Of a stretch of 5,947 bases of DNA, positions 1-5,947 are shown piece by piece. The stretch's first letter is position 1, and each line of letters begins with the position of its first letter. The translations under genes and the position numbers were made by a program. The notes beneath the pieces are model-generated. The model did not search any database, was not told the origin of the DNA, and saw only the letters and a program-made list of their open reading frames with translations. The stretch is taken from positions 1 through 5,947 of the forward strand of contig JBAZMT010000045.1 of assembly GCA_041649615.1 (NCBI GenBank). The letters are read 5' to 3'. This DNA comes from JALOAR01 sp041649615. Lineage in GTDB: Bacteria; Patescibacteriota; Minisyncoccia; UBA6257; Colwellbacteraceae.

Positions 1-3000
1 GGCATTACCGTAGACCTCCCGATTGCCCTTGACCCGAAGGTGACGGGAGCGGAGAAGGTCAAGGCGGCGCTTCAGTCGGCACTTGAAACTGGACTGGGCG
101 CGGCTCTTGGCGGCGCTGTGTTTGGCAAGATGCTCGGGCTTACTGCCGGAGCGGGCGCACTTGCTGGCGTCGGCCTGGCTGCGGGAGCTGCGCTTACCAT
201 TCTCATCATTCACGACATCAAGCGCCGTGCAGACGAGACAGCGGATCGCGTGGCCGCATTGCGCGAGTCGGCCCGCTCTCTGATTGAGGCAAGTTCCTTG
301 CCCGCGACGTTGACGCCGGAGATGGGCAAGCTCGGCTGGAAGGGCGACCCGATTGAAGCCCTTGCAGACTCCATCTACGACCTTGGCGGGATTGCCGAAC
401 CATCTGCCGACCAGATCTCTGCCATGGTCGAGGAGTTGCAGGAGTTCTACGACAAGGCCGGGCTGCAATACACGCTGAAGCCTGCCGAGAAGAACGCACT
501 CGCTCTATCCGGCTCGCTTCTCGATCTTGCCACTTCCTTCGGGATCTCGGCGAAGTCGGCGCGTGACTTCGCGACGAAGTTCCTGGCAGAGTACGGGAAG
601 TCTCTGACGAGCCCGCGCATCACGCCGTCGAACATGGGCTTCGATGCCCTTGTTGACTCCATCATGGAGTCGGCGCGTAACGCGGCGGCGAATACAGAGA
701 TGGCGCTGCTGTCCGACTCGGACATCCAGGCCATCGCCAGATACGCGGCAGAGAATCTGAAAGAGGCTACATCGGAACTGCGGTCGCTTGCCATCACGGC
801 GGGGTTCAGCGGCGACACGATTGACGACATCGTTGGGAAGATCACTGACGTAGCGATCAGCATGTCTGAGGCGCTGACGCCGGAGGCCGCTGCTGCCGCT
901 GCGGGCGAACTTGTCGCAATGGGGCAGGCTCTCGCGCAGATGACAGAGAGCATCCCGAACGACGCCAAGTATTACGTCCTCAACGAGATCATGTCGCGCA
1001 TCGCCTACTTGCCGGAAGGCGTGCTTGAACTTCTGCGGGCGAAGATGCCGCAGACAGAGCAAGAGTGGGCAGACTACTTCACGCGTCTTCTGTCTGGCGC
1101 AGCCAACATCCCGTCGAATGCTGCCGTGAAGACCACGGCGCAGAAGGTTGCCGACTTCGGCGCGCAGATGCGCGCGGTCTACGCTGACCTCGCAGACGGC
1201 AACACGACGCTGGAAAAGGCGCTGGAACTCTATGGCCAGTTGAGCACGGGCTACGACGATTGGAGCGAGAAGCTAACCGCGCTCAAAGCGGCTGGCGATC
1301 CTGCGGCAGAGGCGTTGCAGGATGTCGTGGCCTGGCTCGAATCCATCATCGACCCGGCAGAGAAGGCCGCGACGATTCCGTGGTCGACGCAGATTGGCGA
1401 ACTGAAGGCGGGGCTGACGGCCCCGCTGATGGAAGATCAGATCGCCGCCATCGGATCGCTGAAGAGCATCGGCAAGGAGCTATTCGCGCTGGCTGAGGAC
1501 CCGGCCTATGCTCGGTTCGCGCCTGCGCTCAACTCGCTCATCGACTCCATTGAAGCGGCGGGTATCGCGATTCGTGACGCCGTCATGGACCCTGCCCTCA
1601 CAGAGGCGTGGAAGTCTCTGAGTCAGTCGTACTCGTCTGGGCAACTGGCCCTGGATGACTTCATTGCTGGGCTGAAGGATTCCGCGTCTGCATCGGACGA
1701 CTACAAGGCCGCGCTCGTCTACTTCTACGAGAAGCTGCAAGAGCTGTCTGGGGAGATGGACAACAGCGTTGCCATCCAGCAGTTCTTCCAGGCGGCACTT
1801 GGCGTGTCAGAGTCTGCGGCACGCGATCTGGCGTCGGCGCTTGGCGGGGCGGCTTCTGCGGCTCGCAACCTGTCCAGCGTCCTTGGCTCCCTTGCCATGT
1901 CGGAAGTCAGCGGCATCCTCGGCGAGGTTGACAAGATGGTGGCCGAGTTGCAGTCTGGCACGGTCGCCGAGGCTAATCCTAACTACCAGCGGTGGCAGGA
2001 AGAGGGCGGCTACGAAGGCTCGCTCATTGCCCCGTCCGAGACGCGCCAGCGGGAGATGAAGGTAGACGAGGCCATTGACCGTCTCTCGCAACTGAACGCC
2101 GTCAAGTCCGCTGTCGATTCCATGCGCGAGAGTGGGTGGGATCTCGGGCTTATGGACTCGCCCGCATGGAAAGAGATTGAGTCCACTTTCGATGCCCTGG
2201 GCCTGAAGTTCTCTGGTCTCAACCCGGAAGAGATGGCTGACGAAGTCGCGCGGGCAGCGGCTGAAGCCCAGCGAGCCGCCGAGGACGCATCTGCCGCCGC
2301 GAAGCAGGCCGCTGAAGAGGCGGCGCAAGCCGCACGCGAAGCAGCCGAAGCCGAGCAGAAAGCCTTTGAGGACCAGTTCCTCGCCCCAATGCGCGAAGCG
2401 ATGAAGACGGGCGACTGGTACGGCGCGGCTGAGTCTGTCCGCTCTATCGCGCTCGCCCGCGAAGACTTCGTCAAGATGGCCGCTTCGTTGTCCGATGCCA
2501 ATGACAAGACAATTGACGAGGCGCAGGTCCTCGACATGATTCTTGGCGCTCGCCAGAAGCTCTTGTCGGCGCTGGAAAACGAGATTGAGTACATGCGGCT
2601 GATCGGCGAGGATGCCGCTGCCCTTGAAGAGTTGAAGGCGCAGATTGAGAACCTGTTTGACCCGCTTGGCGCGTTCAAGCAGTACATCCGCGACATCCTC
2701 GGCATTGGCGGGCCACAAGGAGCGTTTGACAGCATCATAGCCGCCCTGCGCGGCGCAGTCGGGCACATGGGCCTGGCGAGCCCGAAGATCGGTCTTGCAT
2801 CTGGCGGATCGGTCCCCGGAACTGGTATCGGCGACAAGATCCCGGCGATGTTGGAACCGGGAGAGTTTGTTGTCCCGCGCTGGATGATGTCCATTCCGGG
2901 CGTTGGCTCGCTCATCAAGTCGGTCTGGTCGCGCAGTCGGAGGATGAAGACCGGCGGACTCGCTGGCATTGGGGCATCAGACTACTCCCTCGGCGAACCA

Positions 3001-5947
3001 GGATGGGTATGTACGGGGAGCCAGTGCTATGAGGTAGACGTGGAGGACGCCAGCGCTGCAATGTCCATGGCGGCTACTGGCTACACCTCTTCCTGTAACA
3101 AGTGCGCCAAGGCCAATGCGCAAGTAGAGGTGGCTGCCCGCGATGTCACCGTTGCCTACGAGAAGGTCGCGGTAGACATGGAGGCACGCTACAGCGACCT
3201 CGCCGCCCAGATGCAGGTTGGGGACGAGGCGTGGTCGGCGCACATTGACGCAGCCGAAGAACTTGTCTCTACCTACAAGACTCTGTATGAGCAGGTGGAC
3301 AAGTTCGGCGGGAACACAGAAGAGGCCGGGAGCAAGCTCGCAGAGATTGTTGATGTCATGGTCGGGCAGAAGGCGACGCTGCTCAACGTAGACGAAGGGC
3401 TTGCCAGATTCTATGTGGCGCTGGATCTCTACGGGAGCAAGATCGTATCTGCGGCCAAGGCGGTGTTGCCCGGAGACGCTGGCAACATTGTCGGAGGCGT
3501 CGCGGACATCTTCTCGGCTCTGTCGGCTGGCGGCGGGGCGCTAGACCTTGTCGGGCCGGTTGCCTCTATTGCCAAGGCCGTGATCTCCATTGGGAAGAAG
3601 GTCTACGACTCAGTGCGGGAGACGGTCAAGCAAGTTGAGGAGTCAATCTCCGAACTGATCCCGGACTTCTCCGCGCTGTGTGATGCGGTTGGCGGCGCGG
3701 TGAGATTCGTTTCGGGGCTCGCCAAGGCATCGTTCAATGCGGCTTCCTTCGTAGCGAAGGGGATGGCGCAGGTTGTTTCGGCCATCGGGAAGTCGGCCTA
3801 CTCTCTTCTGTCCTCTGCTGCCGAGGAGCTTGGTGGGATCGCGCAAGCCCTCTATGGGTGGCTTGCAAGCGGAGTGGGCAAGGCGTTTGAGTCAACGGCG
3901 AAGTTCATCTCAGCCGTCGGGACGAAAGTCGCAGACTTCGCATCCGGCGCGATTGACTCTGCCGTGTCTGCTGTTGAAACGCTAGGCGTTGCTGTGTCGT
4001 CCGTCGCCAAAGCGTTCTCTGGCTTCGTTGCGAGAGCCCTATCGACTACCGCATCTGCTGTCTTGTCCGCAGGGCGGGTTGTCGCCAAGTCGTTGGCTTC
4101 AGTCTCGGAGATGGCGGCGTCGTCGCTTCTCGGCGTGCTAAGAAGTCTCTTCTCGGCTTTACGCAGTCTCCCCTCTTTGCTGAAGTCTGTTGCGGATCGT
4201 CTGGTCAGCTTCGCCGGAGCGATCATCAGCGCGATCTCTTCGACGGAGACATTCAGCGACTTGCAGGGAGCGGTTGCGGACCTGCAACGCGCCGCGATGA
4301 ATAGCCTACTTGAAGCTATCTTGCCCATCACGGCCATCCTGAAGAAGATCATCGGCCTCTATGACAAGGAAGCCGAGAGCCTGAGCGCGTCGCTCAATGT
4401 CCCGACGGGATACAAGGTAACGAACGCAGAGTGGAAAGCTGCCACGCCGGGCGTTCCTGGGATTGAGACCGGGGGCGAGGCGACTGGGCCGAGTTGGCTC
4501 AGTGGCCTTCTTGACAAGTTCGGAGAGGCGATAGATTCTGCGATCAAGCCAGTCGCCGATTTCGTTTCCGCCCTCTCCAAGGCGATGGAGGACATCGGCG
4601 GGAAGGTTCTGGCCGCGATTCTTGGCCCGCTGGACTCATTCGGAAAGTACCTGTCTACGATGGCGCAGAGTGTGTTGCCAGGGCTTATCTCCGTCCTGGG
4701 AACGACCCTCCCATCTGCGGCGACTGGCGGGATGAATGTCATCCTGGGCGCGATCTCTGCTGCGATGGCTGGCATCGCAACCGCAATCACGTCAATGCTG
4801 CCGCAGCTCTCCAAGCTGCTTGAATCGCTGGGGAAGGTTGGGCTTTCGCTCCCTGAAGCCGTCACGAAACTGGTTTCGGGGATTGCTCCTGCTGCGAATG
4901 CCTTCATCTCGGCTCTGACCCAACTTGTAGAGAGCATATCCCCGAAGCTGATTCAGCAAGCGGCATCTGCCCTGGCGTCTGTCATTGGAGGCGTCGGGTC
5001 CATTCTCAGCGGGGCATTCACGGGGACGCTGAACGGGATCATCGCGTCTCTCAGTTCCTTGCTGCCTCCGTTGTCGAAGTTCGGTGCGGCGCTCGGGACG
5101 ATGGGGGATTCGGTAAGCAAGCTGTTCACGGCAACGGTGTCTGCCGCGATCCAGCCAGTGCAGGGATTCGTCTCTTCTATCACATCTGCCATCTCGGCGA
5201 TCTCAGCGACGCTGATGCCGGTCCTATCGTCGGCTCTTCCGCAAGCCGTGAACGCCATCATCTCCCTGGTGGCCGGGGCGCTGTCGGGGGCGATTAGTGG
5301 CCTGGTAAAGATCCTGGCAGAGGCATTGCCGACGCTGTCCGGCGTGTTCTCTGCAATCGCGTCGGTCGGCAACTCCCTTGCTCCGATCTTGGCGGCTGTC
5401 GGATCTTCTGTTTCCAGCGTTGCCGCAACATTCGGAACGCAGTTGTCGCAACTGGCTCAGAGAATAGCTGGCGATCTGTTGCCAAAGCTCTCTGCGGCGT
5501 TGCCCGCTGCGATCTCTGGCGCGGCGAGCCTGTTGAGCGGGACGTTCATTGGCGCACTGAACGCGATTGTCTCCGTCCTGTCTTCGCTCGCTCCGTCCTT
5601 GACATCGCTGGGGAACACGGCCAAGACAGTCGGCGGGCAGTTGAGCGATTTGTTCGCGAAGATCGGCTCGGCGCTTCAGCCGGTGGCTGCTGAGCTGGCG
5701 ATCCGGCTCACGGATCTCGCTGCTCGCATCACCGGGCAACTGATGCCCGCGCTCACTTCGCAGCTCCCGTCCGCGCTCTCTGCCATCGCGTCGCTCATCA
5801 GCAACGCATTCGTCGGGGCCATGAACGCCGTGATCGGCGTCTTGTCGTACTCGGCCAACTCGCTGTCTGGATTCTGGGCGGCAATCGCCAGCATCAGCGG
5901 GAAGATCACTGACCTCTTCTCGTCTATCGGCGCGTCCCTGTCGCCAG
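1..5947 (+). CDS. Phage tail tape measure protein, giant, partial at both ends
   Basis: Frame +1 has no stop codon across all 1982 codons, so this is an internal fragment of one very large protein. Tape measure proteins run through the lumen of the growing tail tube, set its length, and in some phages help DNA cross the host membrane. The evidence here is a GGSVPGTGIGD...PAMLEPGEFVVP element at residues 932-960, typical of this family; a Gly/Ala-rich hydrophobic segment near residues 45-70; Ala/Glu coiled coil at 743-800; and 88-residue hydrophobic repeats from residue 1558. His occurs only three times (71, 922, 1081) and Cys only five times, so no HExxH or M23-type metallopeptidase domain is visible; I also recognised no lytic transglycosylase domain. 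The first in-frame ATG (base 130) lies at the edge of the hydrophobic segment, lacks a ribosome binding site and has coding-like sequence upstream, so the true start is outside the window. The family call is confident. The host and exact phage group are unknown. Confidence 0.88.
133..210 (+). other. Hydrophobic Gly/Ala-rich segment, candidate membrane helix (residues 45-70)
   Basis: About 26 residues with no charge, rich in Gly, Ala and Leu and ending in LTILII, are followed at once by a basic HDIKRR patch. A less hydrophobic Gly/Ala stretch (residues 31-44) precedes it. This is the pattern of a transmembrane helix with a positive flank. Tape measure proteins often carry such segments, and some are thought to insert into the host membrane during DNA delivery. 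Membrane insertion here is inferred from composition only. Alternatively it is a helix that packs inside the tail tube. Confidence 0.55.
217..2226 (+). other. Soluble acidic helical region (residues 73-742)
   Basis: A long run of amphipathic helices is separated by short Pro/Gly-containing turns, for example near residues 100-106, 205-210 and 316-320. It carries many Asp and Glu residues, a regular supply of Tyr, Trp and Phe, and no Cys. This composition differs sharply from the second half of the protein. I recognise no enzyme motif or named domain in it. It most likely forms the extended helical body of the tape measure between the N-terminal hydrophobic segment and the coiled coil. A globular domain hidden within it cannot be excluded without profile searches. 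Confidence 0.4.
2227..2400 (+). other. Ala/Glu-rich coiled coil (residues 743-800)
   Basis: Residues 743-793 are almost entirely Ala, Glu, Gln, Arg, Lys and Asp, with recurring AA pairs flanked by charges (EAQRAAEDA, KQAAEEAAQAAREAAEAEQ). No Pro or Gly occurs until PMREA at about residue 796. This is a long uninterrupted helix, very probably a coiled coil, as expected of a tape measure protein that bundles in several copies in the tail lumen. Such low-complexity Ala/Glu sequence will attract unrelated hits in homology searches. Confidence 0.7.
2794..2880 (+). other. Tape-measure Gly/Pro motif GGxVPGTGxGD...PGEFVVP (residues 932-960)
   Basis: Residues 935-945 read GGSVPGTGIGD, followed by KIPAMLEPGEFVVP at 946-959. 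The pattern GGxVpGtGxGDxvPAmLxPGEfVvp is one I recognise from many phage tape measure proteins, where it usually lies in the C-terminal part behind the helical body. Here all the signature Gly, Asp, Pro and Glu positions are kept. It is followed by a basic segment (residues 973-983, KSVWSRSRRMK) and a second, weaker GG element (GGLAGIGASDY, 985-995). This is the strongest single piece of evidence for the family assignment. Confidence 0.85.
3010..3105 (+). other. Four-cysteine cluster C-x4-C-x22-C-x2-C (residues 1004-1035)
   Basis: Cys1004 and Cys1009 (VCTGSQCY) and Cys1032 and Cys1035 (SCNKCA) lie within 32 residues. Only one other Cys (1227) occurs in all 1982 visible residues. Paired cysteines in two short loops are the usual layout of a structural zinc site or two disulfides. 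No His lies nearby, so a metal site would be of four-Cys type. It sits just after the tape-measure Gly/Pro motif and before the second helical half. Zinc binding is an inference, and I do not match the cluster to a named finger family. Confidence 0.5.
3106..3480 (+). other. Second coiled-coil-like helical region (residues 1036-1160)
   Basis: After the cysteine cluster the chain returns to charged amphipathic helix, with QVEVAARDVTVAYEKVAVDM and following Glu/Asp/Lys-rich segments. Gly-containing breaks near 1108-1109 (FGGN) and 1158-1161 separate the helices. Composition resembles the first half of the protein rather than the hydrophobic region that follows. No catalytic or binding motif is visible. 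Confidence 0.4.
3481..4398 (+). other. Hydrophobic Ser/Ala/Val-rich helical region (residues 1161-1466)
   Basis: This stretch is dominated by Ser, Ala, Val, Leu and Gly, with sparse Lys and scattered Phe (for example Phe1236, 1245, 1250, 1296, 1302, 1313, 1339 and 1342). Phe1302 and Phe1313 are 11 residues apart, a spacing known for aromatic residues in some tape measure proteins, but I could not follow a strict period through the region. Segments 1161-1197 and 1432-1455 are hydrophobic enough to be membrane-active. It may line the tail lumen or insert in the host membrane; both are inferences from composition. Confidence 0.4.
4399..4506 (+). other. Pro/Gly-rich linker between helical regions (residues 1467-1502)
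   Basis: About 36 residues with VPTGYKV, NAEWKAATPGVPG and ETGGEATGPSWLSG form the longest non-helical-looking stretch after the Gly/Pro motif at 932-960. It separates the hydrophobic helical region from the 88-residue repeat array and probably marks a domain boundary. Two Trp residues (1478, 1499) fall here, in a half of the protein otherwise poor in Trp. I cannot assign it to a known motif. Confidence 0.4.
4672..4935 (+). repeat. 88-residue helical repeat, unit 1 (residues 1558-1645)
   Basis: This unit opens with VLPGL and has LP again at 1570-1571. It continues through AISAAMAG (1584-1591) to MLPQLSKLL (1599-1607). The PQLSK element (1601-1605) aligns exactly 88 residues before PPLSK (1689-1693) in unit 2, and VLP (1558) is exactly 88 before ISP (1646). 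It is the most divergent unit of the array. It is preceded by a repeat-like lead-in at about 1510-1557 in which SAIKPVADFVSAL resembles SAAIQPVQGFVSSI of unit 2. Confidence 0.6.
4936..5211 (+). repeat. 88-residue helical repeat, unit 2, 92 residues (1646-1737)
   Basis: It opens with ISPKL and carries GAFTGTLNGIIASLSSLLPP at 1671-1690, SKLF at 1706-1709 and IQPVQGF at 1717-1723. Phe1673 of GAFTG is exactly 176 residues (2 x 88) before Phe1849 of GTFIG in unit 4, and Leu1708-Phe1709 is also exactly 176 before Leu1884-Phe1885. The unit is four residues longer between its opening SP and the GAF core, which explains the 92-residue length when measured from opening to opening. Confidence 0.75.
5212..5475 (+). 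repeat. 88-residue helical repeat, unit 3 (residues 1738-1825)
   Basis: It opens with LMPVLSSALPQAV, and the core GALSGAIS falls at 1759-1766, with Leu1761 in the register of the core Phe of the other units. Only four of its 88 residues are charged (Lys1770, Glu1774, Arg1821, Asp1825). The next opening, LLPKL, follows after exactly 88 residues. Alternating Leu-Pro turns and uncharged Ala/Ser/Ile/Leu helices recall the hydrophobic LP repeats of COG5412-type phage proteins; that resemblance is from memory. Confidence 0.8.
5476..5739 (+). repeat. 88-residue helical repeat, unit 4 (residues 1826-1913)
   Basis: It opens with LLPKLSAALPAAI and carries GTFIGALNAIVSVLSSLAPS at 1847-1866, DLF at 1883-1885 and LQPVAAEL at 1892-1899. 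The next opening (LMPAL) comes exactly 88 residues later. Of all units this one most clearly matches units 2 and 5. Comparing unit 2 and unit 4 base by base around the core shows many codon differences, so the copies are old or have diverged while the protein pattern was kept. Confidence 0.8.
5740..5947 (+). repeat. 88-residue helical repeat, unit 5, cut by the window edge (residues 1914-1982)
   Basis: It opens with LMPALTSQLPSALSAIASL and has the core NAFVGAMNAVIGVLS at 1935-1949, with Phe1937 exactly 88 residues after Phe1849 of unit 4. KITDLFSSIGASLSP near the end matches QLSDLFAKIGSALQP of unit 4. The unit is still open when the window ends, so the array may contain further copies. Confidence 0.75.

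Noticed and set aside
130..132. ATG at base 130 as the start codon of the large gene
   Set aside because: The frame is open and coding-like upstream to base 1, no Shine-Dalgarno sequence precedes it, and it lies at the edge of the hydrophobic segment.
83..283. Small plus-strand open frame of 66 codons in another frame
   Set aside because: It is fully contained in the continuous +1 frame, I saw no convincing ribosome binding site, and its sequence is an out-of-frame reading of the hydrophobic N-terminal segment.
1807..2969. Two long overlapping minus-strand open frames (1807-2766 and 2010-2969, 319 codons each)
   Set aside because: They lie wholly antisense to the tape measure frame, overlap each other in different frames, and read as Arg/Ala/Ser/Leu-rich low-information sequence. 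Long antisense open frames are expected in GC-rich genes with this codon use.
4359..5909. Series of minus-strand open frames (4359-4937, 4953-5372, 5224-5739, 5676-5909)
   Set aside because: All are antisense to the repeat array and would require genes fully embedded in the opposite strand. Their regular occurrence reflects the repeated codon pattern of the plus-strand protein.
4672..5947. DNA-level tandem repeat, CRISPR-like array or satellite
   Set aside because: The 264-base period is visible in the protein but the copies differ at many bases, with no identical direct repeats or spacers. It is a protein repeat.
1..5947. Defence system, mobile element or RNA gene
   Set aside because: There is no intergenic space and no transposase, nuclease, helicase, NTPase or reverse transcriptase motif in the one continuous reading frame. 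I saw no tRNA-like or rRNA-like sequence.

Overview
The whole 5947-base window lies inside one protein-coding gene. Frame +1 is open from base 1 to base 5947 (1982 full codons plus one base, read codon by codon with no stop), and neither the start nor the stop codon is present. The product is best read as a phage tail tape measure protein. The key evidence is a Gly/Pro-rich element at residues about 932-960 (GGSVPGTGIGD...PAMLEPGEFVVP) of a kind I recognise from many tape measure proteins of long-tailed phages. The rest of the chain fits: very long, almost all helical, rich in Ala, Ser, Leu and Gly, with a hydrophobic N-terminal segment, coiled-coil stretches and tandem hydrophobic helical repeats. 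The source is therefore probably a tailed bacteriophage (Caudoviricetes) or a prophage. GC content is high by eye (about 60%, not computed), with no clue to the host and no neighbouring gene to place it.

Layout by residue: 1-72, a short polar stretch and then a Gly/Ala-rich hydrophobic segment; about 73-740, soluble acidic helical region with Pro/Gly breaks; 743-800, Ala/Glu coiled coil; 801-931, helical linker; 932-960, tape-measure Gly/Pro motif; 1004-1035, a cluster of four cysteines; about 1036-1160, second coiled-coil-like region; about 1161-1455, hydrophobic Ser/Ala/Val helical region; 1467-1502, Pro/Gly linker; 1503-1557, a divergent repeat-like lead-in; 1558-1982, a tandem array of five units with an 88-residue period, the fifth cut by the window edge.

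The most notable points are the exact 88-residue period of the C-terminal array, more than 1000 residues following a motif I usually associate with the C-terminal part of such proteins, and an isolated four-cysteine cluster in an otherwise almost cysteine-free protein. If it works as a ruler at about 0.15 nm per residue, the visible part alone implies a tail of about 300 nm. I see no RNA gene, mobile element, CRISPR array, intergenic region or regulatory site, and nothing that points to a defence or other accessory system. Long open frames on the minus strand look like shadows of this gene.
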